Shown here: one piece after another, positions 1 to 10,299 of the stretch
Layout of the letters: every line of letters starts with the position of its first letter
Numbering within the stretch: position 1 is the stretch's first letter
NCBI GenBank assembly: GCA_963585895.1
Contig: OY757916.1
Location: 19,470,027 to 19,534,026, forward strand
Origin: Sepioteuthis lessoniana
Lineage: Eukaryota > Mollusca > Cephalopoda > Myopsida > Loliginidae
Reading direction: 5' to 3'
DNA length: 64,000 bases
Notes under the pieces: generated by a model
Database searches by the model: none
Seen by the model: the letters and a program-made list of their open reading frames with translations, nothing else
What the model was told of the DNA's origin: nothing
Made by a program: the position numbers and the translations under genes

Positions 1-130
1 AGGCTCACTCTGACTCAGACTGGTTGTACCTGTTAGGGTTCCATCAATGGGTCATATAGATCTGTTTAAAATTAGGATCATGTGAAAAAATGGACTGTGT
101 TGCATGAAAATGAATACTTCATTTTATTTC
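1..130 (+). repeat. Composite repeat family C, partial copy
   Basis: Family C has a 5' block (CTGCAGAGGGGTA, then TCCTGGTTATGACACTAAA), a middle block (CCCAGGTCCACTCTG, then GGTCCCATCTATGGGTCAA), AT-rich 44-50 bp monomers and often a TA tract plus the hairpin tail. Only the middle block and the start of a monomer are seen here, cut by the window edge. Confidence 0.6.
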
Positions 131-455
131 GATTTGTATTAGTGAGATAATATTTGTGCTTTTCGGAAAGTAGACCTGTTAGCAGTGTGTGAGAACAGTG
201 ATGCTATCAAGAACCAGGTTATTGCTAAACCGATCCTGTCGAATGGCAAGGAAAGAATTCACAAATATCTGACCTCTAAGGCATCCTGAACAAAAGTCAG
301 GATGAGAAATCAACGTCAGAGATCATTAATCGTTTCGCACAGACGTAGTTGATAATACATGAATTAAATGTAAAATTAGTATTCTGACCTAATTAGGTAT
401 TTTCTTGTAACGAATCATTCAAGAATTCTGAATTCCTACCCAGCATATTGAGGGA

Positions 456-650
456 AGAGACGCTGTGGCGTAATGGTTAAAGTGCTGGACTGCAGCCTCG
501 AAGTAAGCGAGTTCGAAATCTAGTCGTGGTTTCACGTTCACTTTCGAACAAATACTCTTCGGAAAGAACCCCCTGATCTCCCCAGCAGGAGTTTAGTGTT
601 ACGGCTGTTTTCTACTTTGGCATTAAATAACCTACAAAGGTTCAAGTGCC
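456..650 (+). repeat. tRNA-derived SINE, family S3
   Basis: The head reads like a tRNA: an A-box-like GGCGTAATGGTTAAAG is followed about 35 bases later by a B-box-like GAGTTCGAAATC. The body has the family landmarks (TTCACTTTCG, then a short TGGCATTAAATAACC tail at 618-650). It has tRNA-like promoter boxes but is not a tRNA gene, because no cloverleaf closes around them. Confidence 0.75.
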
Positions 651-693
651 ATTAAAGAAATCTCCCCGTCTCTCTCCCTCTTTCTCTCTCACA

Positions 694-845
694 TGGAGTT
701 CCCGTGGCATTATGACTAAAGTGCTGGATATCAGCCTCGAAGTAAACGAGTTAGAACTTCAATCGCCCTGTGGATTAGATAGTATTTATGTTGTTCTTCA
801 ACAAGGATGACTTTGGCATTAGATAACCCTCAAAGGTCGATATGC
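694..845 (+). repeat. S3 SINE, second partial copy
   Basis: The head (GTGGCATTATGACTAAAG ... AAACGAGTTAGAACTTC) repeats that of the S3 copy just upstream, with a degraded B box. It ends in the common tail (TTTGGCATTAGATAACC). The two copies lie head to tail, separated by a CT-rich stretch. Confidence 0.6.
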
Positions 846-915
846 CTCTAAACACAGCAACCAAATCTGGAAAATTTAGTCGTAATTTGGCATAGAAACA
901 CGTCAATTCCTTCAG

Positions 916-921
<6 letters not shown>

Positions 922-964
<43 letters not shown>
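922..964. repeat. (CA)n(TA)n microsatellite
   Basis: About 25 bases of CA repeat run directly into about 18 bases of TA repeat. The same CA-to-TA compound arrangement recurs at 36.6 and 39.1 kb. Confidence 0.95.
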
Positions 965-1336
965 AGGGGAAAAATTGAAAAACAAAGTAATCCAAAGTGA
1001 TGAATTGATTGTGAAAGAAACTCAAGGTTATAACGCTTCGGTTTTAATAAACCATCTTCAGGTCTTTAAAAATGATGACACCAAGTGTTGATAGATCAAT
1101 GATGGATGTTTAATAAAATACAAAAGCTAGGAAGGAAATGTTATATACAAAAAAAAAAAAAAAAAACAAAAACATACGACCGTTCAATCATTAAATCAGT
1201 GCATATATTTTTAAAAGTATCACACGACTGTGCAAGGCAATGATATAAAATAAATGAAACATCAAGCGATATAACAGATTACTTTGTTTTTTAATTTTTC
1301 TCCTCACTGTTGGATTCTTTTCCATTATTGACTTAT

Positions 1337-1399
1337 ATATATATATATATATATTGTTATATATATTGTTATATATATATATTGTTATATATATATAAA
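1337..1399. repeat. TA-rich interrupted microsatellite
   Basis: TA dinucleotides are interrupted at regular intervals by TGTTATA. The small minus-strand open frame across it (about 1191-1409) encodes alternating Ile/Tyr/Asn and is a by-product of the repeat. Confidence 0.9.
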
Positions 1400-1559
1400 T
1401 ATTGTTCAAATTTTTGTGAATGGAAAAGAAACTAATTCTTCTTTTTATTTATTTAGACAAGTCCTCCATTTCGAGCTGATTGAGACATGAGGTCAGTTTA
1501 AGAGTAAAGTAAAACTGGAGATGAAGTCAGAGTTTTGCTTCAACTACACTGACAAAATA

Positions 1560-1690
1560 ACCCAGGCTGCTCTACTATTTACTCATTACTGGGAAGAGAA
1601 CAGATAGGTTCATGCCTTTCCCAAAGACATTAGTTTGAAGTGAAACGTAAACAGCCTCGCTTGAGATTTGAACCCGGGTCACCAACCGCT
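1560..1690 (-). repeat. S3-type SINE, partial
   Basis: Minus-strand landmarks of the tRNA-derived families are visible: TTTACTCATTACTGGGA, CCTTTCCCAAAGACATTAG, then GAGATTTGAACCCGGG as a reversed B-box region. The head is incomplete. Confidence 0.5.
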
Positions 1691-2110
1691 CAGTCAGCAG
1701 AGTATAGAATAAGCTGGCTGTATGCCCAACGGAAGGGTAAGACCCCTCCCCCGCAAATGGTGTCCTGGTTATGACACTAAATTGTGGCGAGGCTCTAGTT
1801 CTGGAGTTCTAGAGAGAGTGGAGAACACATTCATTGCCATTACTACCAGGTCCACTCTGACTCGGTGTGAGATCACCTATTATAGAGATATAATGTTAGG
1901 ATTGTATGGACACATAGTCAACGGCGTCATGTGACTGTCAGTTTCTTTCCTATGGGATCATCAGACGAAAGTGAGCTCACCCTATACCTAACCAAACTTG
2001 TTCTGATGGTCCCTTATGCGACAAACTTACAGTCACTAAATGCCTTGACTACGTGTCAACACTATCCTAACTTTATATATATATTTACCCCACAACTACA
2101 CACAGTAGTA
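1690..2110 (+). repeat. Composite repeat family C
   Basis: It has the family landmarks: GGGTAAGACCCCTCC, then GTCCTGGTTATGACACTAAA, then CATTGCCATTACTACCAGG, then the AT-rich monomer words CACACAGTAGTATGGTTTCA. Small open frames at 1722-2137 are shadows of this repeat. Confidence 0.7.
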
Positions 2111-2159
2111 TGGTTTCAAATAACTATTCCTATTTAATTAAAATAATTATTCGTTTGTA

Positions 2160-2390
2160 TATTGGCCTAGTGGGTAGAGTGTTCGCCAATGGTCCGGGAG
2201 ACCTGTGTTCAATCCAAGGTCACGTAATACCAAAAACTTTTAAAATGGTACTTGATGCCTACTTGCTTAACACTCAACTATATAAGGTACGTATCAAGGG
2301 TAAAGCGGAGCAATCCTGGGAAAATCCCCTACGCCTCGGTGTAGTAGCTATTGAAAAGGGAGCCTTCTTGTCGCCCTCGACTACGACTAC
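2160..2390 (+). repeat. tRNA-derived SINE, family S1
   Basis: Family S1 starts with an A-box-like TAGTGGGTAGAGTG, then a B-box-like GTTCAATCC. Its body runs through CAAGGGTAAAGCGGAGCAAT and ends near CGCCCTCGACTACG. RNA polymerase III internal boxes are inferred from this spacing. The open frame 2110-2484 reads through the SINE and is not a gene. Confidence 0.85.
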
Positions 2391-2611
2391 TACAACGACT
2401 AACGCAGCTATATGGTTTCAAATTTTCCCATCTAATACAAACAATTTTCAAATGGATCTCGTTGACTTATTAATGAGACCATGACAAGTGCTACTGCAAA
2501 CGGTCAAAGTGAACCTGGAAGTAATGGCAACGAAGAGGTGACTCAACACTCTCCAGAGTTTCAAAATTGGAGCTTTATCCCCGGATGTACGTATTTACTA
2601 ACTGCTCCTCA

Positions 2612-2866
2612 CAAGCAAGATGCGACACAAGGCCAGTTTTTAAGCAGTGTTTTACAGGTTTGAATTCTCTAAGACCTGTTGCCATACTTAAGTTAAAGAG
2701 CCTAATCCGCCCTACTATTTACCCATAGTTGGAGGGAGAATAGTTGGATGCAGACCTTTCCCAAGGGTATCAGCACTATGTGAAATGCAAACAGCCTTGA
2801 ACAGGATTTGAACTCAGGTCGTTGTGTCCATTTTCTAAGTCGATATGCATTACACCGTGTGTACTT
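2612..2866 (-). repeat. tRNA-derived SINE, family S2
   Basis: Family S2 in forward sense has the head GTGTAATGGTTATCGTCG, a B-box GAGTTCAAATCC, the body words CCTTTGGGAAAGGTATG and TATGGGTAAATAGTAGGGC, and a 3' part near GACCTTGTGTCATATCC. All are seen here in reverse order. Confidence 0.75.
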
Positions 2867-3215
2867 CAACGAATATAGTTGGCGTTTTACCTCTAGGCTA
2901 GGAATACAAGTCCCTCCTCCCCCGTCAGGCTTACATATAAATTGTAACATTTAAATAATCCTGTTCTGAATATTCTGGTGGAAATGAAATTCTATATTAT
3001 AATAATATTTAGAATCCATGATGCTCTGCATACATTTGACTGAAATTTGACGACTCTACGGACATTAGTTTTATAATTCTTATCAGTTTATTGATTTTCA
3101 CATAATATTGAATGCCACGATGAAATACTAAAGTGTCTTGGGTTTGACATTAAACTCCGTCTAGGGATTATTATTTATATCAAATAGAATTATTAATGTT
3201 GCGTAGCAATACTTA

Positions 3216-3436
3216 CGTAAAGTTGGCAAGGGTGACCCGAAGGCTCCCTTTTCGATAGCTACTACACCAAGGTGTTGGGAAGAGCGTTACTCCTTTCCCA
3301 GGATTGCTCCACTTTACCCTTGATCCGTACCTTATAATGCTGAGTGTCAAGCAAGTAGACATCAAGTACCATTCTTTGAATCTTTGGTATGACTCGACCT
3401 GGGATTGAACACTCTAACCCTCATGCCAATATCCGG
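3216..3436 (-). repeat. S1 SINE
   Basis: Reverse complement of S1: GGGTGACCCGAAGGCTCCC, then CTCCACTTTACCCTTGATCC, then GACTCGACCTGGGATTGAAC. The tRNA-like 5' end is slightly degraded. Confidence 0.85.
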
Positions 3437-3659
3437 ACAGCAATACTTAAGACCATTTCACTTTGTGCAAAAAATGATTCGTATTAGATAATGTAAGAAT
3501 ACTTGATAGATAAAATTACAAATGTTAAATAGCAATACTTGAAACCATTTAACTATGTGCAAACAATAAATAGCAACGGTTGAAATTATTCAATTTGGCG
3601 AAAACGAATGAATACAACTGAATAGAATTATTAGCGTTAGATAGCAATACTTGAAACGA

Positions 3660-3840
3660 TTTAGTGTCCCGGGTTTGACATTAAACATCATCATCTGATG
3701 AGACTCCGGTCTTGGAGTTTGGGGGAATGTGCACTAACCCTTCATTACCATTACTCTAAGATCTACTCTGACCGGAGTGGAAGCACCTGTTAATGTTTTA
3801 TCTGTGGGTTAAATAGAACTGTTTAATCTTTTACTAGGGA
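3660..3840 (+). repeat. Composite repeat family C, middle block
   Basis: CATCTGATGAGACTCCGGTC is followed by CATTACCATTACTC, GATCTACTCTGACC and GGGTTAAATAGAACTGTTTA. The 5' block is missing. Upstream, 3470-3660 holds three loose 44-50 bp monomers (AATACTTGAAACCATTTAAC). Confidence 0.65.
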
Positions 3841-3869
3841 TTATTATAATCATTTTTACTCTCATTTGA

Positions 3870-4070
3870 GAGTTTTTCACACCAGCGTTAGCTGATGGTT
3901 TTCCACAGGGGTCTGAGTGACAGCAAGTCTCCTCAAGTCTCCAGGATTCTTCATAATGTTCCAGCCGATCTATTAAATGCTGTACTTTGGATGGTATCCA
4001 ATCTTCCTTTTATTTCCAAGTGCCCCAGTCCCTGTACCAATCCTTTGGTGAGTGCACCGAGCACGATTAC
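3870..4070 (-). mobile_element. LINE family L2 3'-end fragment
   Basis: L2 denotes the second non-LTR retrotransposon family of this window. The minus strand reads through its last coding segment (a Gly-Leu-Val-Gln-Gly-Leu-type stretch) into the 3' noncoding end, the reverse of TGAGTGACAGCAAGTCTCCT and CTCCAGGATTCTTC. The same 3' end occurs at 8.2-9.5 and 38.6 kb. Confidence 0.75.
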
Positions 4071-4176
4071 TGTTGTTAAATATTATTATTATTGTTAAAT
4101 AGCAATACTTGAAACCATTTAACTGTGTTTAAAGAAGTGAGATCTAACTTGTTTAAAGATAAAGTTACCAATAACC

Positions 4177-4198
4177 TATATATATATATATATATATA
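4177..4198. repeat. (TA)n microsatellite
   Basis: Eleven uninterrupted TA units lie directly before the truncated 5' end of a LINE copy. Confidence 0.9.
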
Positions 4199-4199
4199 A

Positions 4200-5188
4200 A
4201 AAACCGTCGTAGCCATAATGATGCTATATAAAAACACGAACGTAAAAGTTCGCTCTCCGGATGGAACCACCGACTACTTCGATGTCGCAGCAGGTGAGCT
4301 ACAAGGAGACACATTAGCCCCATTCCTCTTTATCATCTGCCTAGACTACGAGCTTAGAACGTCTATTGATATAATGAAAGATAACGGTTTCAAGCAGGCA
4401 AAGGAAAGAAGCAGAAGGTACCCCGCACTAACAATCACGGACACGGACTACGGAGATGACATAGACCTTCAAGCAAATACACCCGCCCAAGCCGAAACCC
4501 TGCCGCATGATCTGGAACAAGCAGTTGCTGGCATAGGCCTCCGTGTCAACGCAGACATGACAGAATACACGTGCTTTAATCAAACGACATTTCCACACTA
4601 AATAGTAGTTCTCTGAAACTAGTGAACAAGTTCACCTACCGAGGAAGCAGTATCTCATCAACCGAGACAGACATCAACATGCGACGAGCAAAGGCATGGA
4701 CTGCTATCGATAGGCTATCGGTATATGGAAGTCAGACCAGACCGATAAAATAAAACGCAGTTTTTTCCAAGCAGCGGTCATGTCGATACTGCTATATGGA
4801 TGCACTACATGGACGCTAACTAAACGTATGGAGGAAAAGCTTGACAACAATTACAAAAGAATGCTGCGAGCAATATTAAACAAGTCTTGGAGGCAACACC
4901 CCACAAAATACCAGTTTTACGGCCACCTACCACACACCACGAAAAAGTGAGACAAACCAGACATGCAGGAGAAATAAGGACGAACTCATAAGTGACATAC
5001 TCCTGGAGACCCCATCACAAGGACGAGCAAAGTTTAGACGACCAGCTAGAACCTATTACAACAGCTATGTGCCGATACAGGATGTAGCCTTGAAGACCTC
5101 CCGGGAGCTATGGACGATAGAGACGGGTGGCGAGAAAGGGTCTGGGAGATCCGTGCTGTCAGTGCGACATGATGATGATGACGATTTA
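4200..5188 (+). pseudogene. LINE family L1x reverse transcriptase, 5'-truncated relic
   Basis: L1x denotes the commoner non-LTR retrotransposon of the window. The first 127-residue open frame (4218-4601) holds the reverse transcriptase fingers and palm, with GELQGDTLAPFLFIICLDYE. The catalytic box reads YGDD where the copy at 40.2 kb has YADD. Downstream, frames are broken but still encode the C-terminal part, with motifs such as SILLYGCTTWT and, further on, GRAKFRRPARTYY. It ends in ATG repeats at about 5169-5180. At least three frameshifts or stops make it dead. It is much shorter than a full LINE, so 5' truncation is clear. Confidence 0.9.
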
Positions 5189-5209
5189 TATATAAACACT
5201 ATTTGGCAT

Positions 5210-5300
5210 TAAATAGCAATGAAGGGTCGATTAGCTATTAAACCTAATAACCTAACCTAAAATACTAAACACGCCATTTGATACGGTAAATGAGTAGAGA
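5210..5300 (+). repeat. Common hairpin tail, degraded
   Basis: Words of the shared SINE tail are seen (TTTGGCATTAAATAGC, then GGTCGATTAGCTATTAAACC), followed by CCTAATAACCTAACCTAA. It is attached just after the LINE 3' end. Confidence 0.45.
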
Positions 5301-5458
5301 CTAATAGGTAAGCATTTATAAAATCTTTTAACTGTTTTTATCTTTTAACTATTTCAATTAAAAACGACTTAAATTCTTAATTTCAAATTTTGTTGTAAAT
5401 CTATTTTGAAGATTACACTATACAGCACAATTTTTGTTCTTTTATAGTATGCGATACC

Positions 5459-5712
5459 AGGCTATTGGCCCAATGAGTAGAGTGTTCGCCAATGGTTCGG
5501 GAGACCGGGGTTCAATCCCAGGTCGAGTCATACCAAAGACTCAAAAAATGGAGCTTGATACTTCCTTGCTTAACACTCAGTATTATAAGGTAAGGATCAA
5601 GGGTAAAGTGGAGCAATCCAGGGAAAGGAGTAGCACCCTTCCCTACAGCTTGTTGTTGTAGCAATTGAAAAGGGAGCCTTCGAGTCATCCTTGACTAAGG
5701 TCGCCAACTTTA
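5459..5712 (+). repeat. S1 SINE
   Basis: Near full length: TGAGTAGAGTGTTCGCCAAT, then GGTTCAATCCCAGGTCGAG, then TATAAGGTAAGGATCAAGGG, ending around CCTTGACTAAGGTCGCCAAC. The open frame 5434-5661 is a read-through of it. Confidence 0.9.
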
Positions 5713-6900
5713 TGCGATATTTAATTAATTTCGTATACTTTAAAAGTAGAAAGAATGGTTTTCATTCCCTTCAAACTTTCGTGTTCCTGTAACGCAAACT
5801 TTTCTCTTGGATAGTATAAGTTATTTCTTAATTGCTTATGTAACAAAAAAAAAAAAAAATAGAAAATGGTCTTTATTCTCTTCAATCTTTGATTTTGCGA
5901 TCTGGACAACACGATGTAACTCAAATTTTGTTCCCAAGAAATAAAGGTTATTTCTGAATTACTTATACTGAAAAAGTGTAGAAAATGGCAATTATTTCCT
6001 TTGCTTTTACGCCCTGGATAATGAAATTTAGAAATTAGCCAATTAAAAATGTAAAAACGGGCTAATTTGCTTCTTTTCGTATACCTGAAGTCAGATTCAA
6101 ATCACAAATCAAGATTCATACTAAAGTTATACAAAATCAGCTAAATTGTTTTGTAAGTTCTGGAAAATTCTTTATCAGTTAGCCAGCACTGGATCTATCT
6201 CTAATGTTTTGGAAAATGTATAAATTTAGAAATTTTATAACCGAGGTCACCTAAGCAAAGTTTAAAAAGAAAAGTAGAACTTTTCCATTTACTTTAAGAG
6301 TGAGCAATTGAGAAATAACATTTCTGTCCTTGAACGAGAAAAAGTCAAAATTTTGTTGCATAGTGTTATCTAATAATATTTTGAATTCGGATTGACGGTG
6401 ATATATATTTTAATAAAAAATAAAAAGAAGAAATAAAAAAGTAAATTCATGCAAAATTCCATCAACGTACGAATTCTGTTTGGCATGAGTTTATGTTCCC
6501 AACTTTTACAGTAATTCTTGCCTCAGTTTATCAGTGTCTTCCATACAGTTCTAATCATAACTTTCGTTGAAGGTCGTTATCTCAAAACAGATATTCATTG
6601 TTCGTCCAATCAAACTAATGTCCGTTAAAGTACAGGGTTCGTTGCTCTAATATGGGTCACAACGACCTTAAACAATTGCATTTGTTTTTGTTTTTGTTTT
6701 TTTTTTTCTTTCTTTTTTAATTATCTCTTATATTCAGAAAAATCTACTTTAACACTGTCAAACTTCGCATATTTCTAAATTCGAGAAATCAGATTACGAT
6801 TAACTGGGTCTCCGTTTAATCGGGACATCCATTTATTTCCGCCAGATTTTGGAGAAAAAAAAAACAACAAAAAACCAAAAAACAATCAAGTTTATCTTTG
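5713..6900. other. AT-rich stretch without recognised gene
   Basis: I see no protein with recognisable motifs and no clear RNA gene. It includes related blocks around 5755-5990 (ATGGTTTTCATTCCC and ATGGTCTTTATTCTC, each followed by a similar TTGATTTTGCG or TTCGTGTTCCTG phrase), suggesting an old ~120-bp tandem duplication. There are several homopolymer runs. A block at 6130-6240 recurs at 7855-7930. Confidence 0.6.
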
Positions 6901-7080
6901 CTAATTTTCTTTGCTTATTTGAAACACCAAAGCCGTTTAATTGGCCAAGTAAAAAAACCCAAAGAAACGTTTTTGTTGATCATTATTGATCGCAATTCAC
7001 AGCAGAAACCAGGGTGTATCTGTTGAAAGCAACTTTTTATATATAAATACAACTATATCTGCCATTTCCTTGATATTCGG
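6900..7080 (+). repeat. Left copy of a direct duplication flanking the minisatellite
   Basis: Phrases here recur in the same order at 7930-8120: AAGCCGTTTAATTG, AACGTTTTTGTTGATCA, then ACCAGGGTGTATCTG and AAAAGCATC-like words. Identity is moderate by eye, so the duplication is old. Confidence 0.65.
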
Positions 7081-7082
7081 AT

Positions 7083-7762
7083 ATCAAAAAACCTATTTTC
7101 GACGCAAAATAAAAAAAAAACAAACATTTTCTACGTAAAATCAATAAAAACTATTTTCTACGTAAAGTCAATAAAAACTATTTTCAACGTAAAATAAAAA
7201 AAAAAACTTATTTTCTACGTAAAATAAAAAAAATGTTTTCCACGGAAAATCAAAAAACCTATTTTCTACGTAAAATCAAAAAACCTATTTCCTACGTAAA
7301 ATAAAAAAAAATATTTTCCTCGGGAAATCAAAAAGACCTATTTTCTACGTAAGATCAATAAAAATCTATTTTCTAGGTAAAATAAAAAAAATAAAAAATA
7401 AAAAACACCTATTTTCTACGTAAAATAAAAAAAAACAAACTATTTTCTACATAAAATCAAAGAAACCTATTTTCTACGTAAAATAAAAAAACAAACTATT
7501 TTCTACGTAAAATCAAAGAAACCTATTTTCTACGTAAAATTTAAAAAAAATATTCTTTATGTAAAATCAAAGGAACGTATTTTCTACATAAAATCAAAAA
7601 GACCTATTTTCTACATAAAATCAAAAAGACCTATTTTCTACATAAAATCAAAAAGACCTATTTTCTACATAAAATCAAAAAGACCTATTTTCTACATAAA
7701 ATCAAAAAAACCAATTTTCTACATAAAGTCAAAGAAACCTATTTCCTACGTAAAATCATTTA
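7083..7762 (+). repeat. Minisatellite, 26-28 bp unit, about 25 copies
   Basis: The unit reads approximately CCTATTTTCTACGTAAAATC followed by 5-8 A. The array has two zones: the first two-thirds carry TACGTA; the last third carries TACATA with GACC spacers and is more uniform, as if amplified more recently. Each unit holds a short dyad (TTTT ... TACGTA ... AAAA). No ORF spans it. It is not CRISPR-like, because the whole unit repeats and there are no unique spacers. Confidence 0.95.
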
Positions 7763-7929
7763 CAGAAGATCTGAACAAAATAGCATATGAATCAATATTT
7801 ACATGCATTTAGTGTAAAGTTACAAAAAAGAACAAATATATTGACCAAATTCTAGGAATTTCTTTTATCAACTACTCAGGTCTGGATCTATCTGGAATGT
7901 TCTGGAAATTGGGTAAATTTGAGAAATTG

Positions 7930-8125
7930 CTTAAATAATTTCTTTCGTTTATATGAGACATCAAGCCGTTTAATTGTCCCTCTGTAACAAACTTAAGTAA
8001 CGTTTTGATTGATCACTATTGATCATAATTTACACATCAGTCAGCGGCAACCAGGCTGTATCTACTGACTAGACTGTCTAAAAGCATCTTTTAGAGTATA
8101 AGTCCAACAATTTGTACCATTTTAA
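7930..8125 (+). repeat. Right copy of the duplication flanking the minisatellite
   Basis: It matches 6900-7080 in order and orientation (AAGCCGTTTAATTG, TTGATTGATCACTATTG, AACCAGGCTGTATCTAC). Its upstream block (7850-7930, CTGGATCTATCTGGAATG) matches 6185-6240. Confidence 0.65.
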
Positions 8126-8229
8126 CCGTGAAAAGTTACTCATAAAATCGGATTTAACAACTCACAAGTAGGAATATCTTAAACCATATAACTTTATAAA
8201 AACAAATAATAATTATTATGTTTACTCCT

Positions 8230-8672
8230 CTAGAGTTTTTCACATAAGCGACATCTGATGGTTTTTCACTGGAGTTTGAGTGACAGCAAGTCTCCTCAAG
8301 TCTCCAGGACTAGTCTCAGTATTCTGACCGTCCTCAGCAATGCTGTTGTTTGGATAGTCTCTACCCGTCCGCTAACTTACAAGTCCTCCAGGCCCGTTAA
8401 TAATCCTTTAGTTACTGTGCCTAACGCACCAATCACAATTGGCACAATCGTTACTTTCATGTTCCACAGTTTTTTCAATTCTCTAGCAAGGCCGAGGTAC
8501 TTATCCTTCTTTTCACTTTCCTTCAGATTTATTCTGTGGTCCGCCGAGACAGCAAAGTCAACAATTTTGCAGATTCTCTTTCTTTTGTTGATTATTATGA
8601 GGTCTGGTCTTCTGGCCGGGATTAGGTGATCCGTTTGTATGTTAAAGTCCCATTGGAGTTTATGCGAGTCCA
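8230..8672 (-). pseudogene. LINE L2 C-terminal fragment, copy 1 of a stacked set
   Basis: Read on the minus strand it begins within the C-terminal domain (phrases like PDLIIINK, IVDFAVSADHRI, then LARELKKLWNMKVTI) and runs through the 3' noncoding end. The protein is broken by stops near the end. No catalytic domain is present. It abuts a second copy of the same 3' end. Confidence 0.85.
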
Positions 8673-9018
8673 GCTAACGCTGATGGTCTTCCGCTGGAGT
8701 TTGAGTGACAACAAATCTCCTCAAGTCTCCTGGACTCTTCTCAGTATTCTGGCCGTTCTCAATAATACTGTAGTTTGGATGGTCTCCACTCGTCCGCCAA
8801 CTTCCAAAGTCCTCCAGTCCCTTTAATAATCCTTTAGTTACTGTACCAAAAGCACCAATTACAATTGGTATAATTGTCACCTGCATGTTCCACATTTTTT
8901 TTTCAATTCCCTGGCAAGGTCCAGGTACTTATCCTTCTTTTCACATTCTTTCAGTTTTATTCTGTGGTCAGCCGGGACAGCAAAGTCGTCAATTTTGCAA
9001 GTTCTCTTTTTATTATTT
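8673..9018 (-). pseudogene. LINE L2 C-terminal fragment, copy 2
   Basis: The minus-strand open frame 8895-8674 reads VTIIPIVIGAFGTVTKGLLK and then the frame-shifted 3' end. The upstream coding phrase (VDDFAVPADHRIKLKE-like, about 8940-9000) is also visible. The head-to-tail placement and same truncation type as copy 1 suggest local duplication or repeated insertion. Confidence 0.85.
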
Positions 9019-9024
9019 TATTTT

Positions 9025-9280
9025 ATCTTTTGAGAGTTTTTCCAACCAGCGTTAACTGATAGTTTTTCACTGGAGTCTGAGTGACAGCAAGTCTCATTAA
9101 GTCTCCAGGACTCTTCTCAGTATTCTGGCTGATCTTAATAATACTGTAGTTTAGATTGTCTCTACTCATCCTCTAATTTCCAAGCCCTCCAGTCTCTGTA
9201 CCAATTCTTTGGTGACTGTACCGAGCGCACCAATTACAATTGGTATCACCGTCACGTTCATGTTCCACAGTTTTTTCAGT
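9025..9280 (-). pseudogene. LINE L2 3'-end fragment, copy 3
   Basis: The 3' noncoding words (reverse of CACTGGAGTCTGAGTGACAG) and the coding segment for VTVIPIVIGALGTVTKELV are seen on the minus strand. It is truncated upstream at a TTATTATTATTATC tract. Confidence 0.8.
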
Positions 9281-9990
9281 TATTATTATTATCATTAGCA
9301 ATAGTAGTAGTTGTTGTAGTTGTAGTTTTTAATACCAGCTCAAACAGGTAGTTTTTCACTAAAGACTCCTCAAATCCCCCGGACTTTTCTAAGTATCCCA
9401 GCTGATTTTTAAAAAATTTGTTGTCTGGACGGTCTCGACTTTTCCTCTGATTTCCATTTACCCCAGTTGCTTTCCAAGGCAATGGGGACCGTTCCAAGTG
9501 CGCCAACTATAGTTGGTATCATCGTCACTTTCATGTTCCACAGTTTTTTTTTCAGCTTTCTGATTAGATCCCAGTATTTGTCAATCTTTTCGTTTTCTTT
9601 TATTTTCGCTCAATTATCCTCTAGAACAGTAAAATCCACTCATTGACATGTTTTTTTCTTTTTTAATTAACACTAGAACTGGCCTTTTGGGCCGGGATTC
9701 GGCGAACCGTTTGTATCCCAAAGTCCTAAAGAATTGTATGCGTCTCATTTCCTAGAACAGATTCTGGTTTATGCATAAACCACTATTCAGCGTGGCCAAA
9801 TTCTAATCTTTTGCACAATTCCCTGGAGATTACCTTTCCCATCCAGTCATGTATACTCTTGTACTCATTTGTGCCAGTTTGCTGCATTCTCTTATAATAG
9901 GATCAACCTTTTCATCTCTGCCACCACATAACACATTTTTCAATCCCAAATTTAATCCCTATTTTTAGCTATTGATTTTAATTACGGTTT
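9281..9990 (-). pseudogene. LINE L2 C-terminal fragment, copy 4, divergent
   Basis: A longer and more diverged copy. The minus strand reads from about 9990 through words such as GKVISREL and then PNPGPKGPV (rough frames) to the GTVPIALES-like end near 9480. It resembles the fragment at 55.6-56.1 kb more than copies 1-3, so it may be a sister subfamily. Confidence 0.7.
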
Positions 9991-10077
9991 TGAAACCATA
10001 TACTAGCTAGAAAATTATATAATTGTGTGCAAATTATTTGTATAAAGAATAGTTACTTGGAATTAAAATTGTTCCTC

Positions 10078-10275
10078 CTCGTGGGTAGAGTGTTCGCCAG
10101 TGGTCCGGGAGACCTGGGTTCAATCCCAGGTCGAGTCATACCAAAGACTTTAAAAATAGTACTTGATACCTCCTCGCTTAACACTCAGCAATATAAGGTA
10201 CGTATCGAGGGTAAAATAGAACAATCCAGGGAAAGGAGTAGAGGAGCCTTCAGATCGCCCTCGACTACGGTCGCA
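10078..10275 (+). repeat. S1 SINE, slightly 5'-truncated
   Basis: GTGGGTAGAGTGTTCGCCAG, then GGTTCAATCCCAGGTCGAGT, then CAATATAAGGTACGTATCGA, ending at CCCTCGACTACGGTCGC. The open frame 10027-10296 is its read-through. Confidence 0.9.
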
Positions 10276-10299
10276 AATTTACTTTTACTTACTTAGAAA

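Noticed and set aside
2160..2230. Possible tRNA gene (also at 456-520, 22869-22940, 54087-54150)
   Set aside because: A- and B-box-like words are present at tRNA-like spacing, but no acceptor stem or anticodon arm can be closed, and the same head recurs in many SINE copies with identical bodies.
7083..7762. Regular repeats that might suggest a CRISPR array
   Set aside because: The entire 26-28 bp unit repeats without unique spacers, units vary by small indels, and the window is clearly animal nuclear DNA with LINEs, SINEs and mariners.
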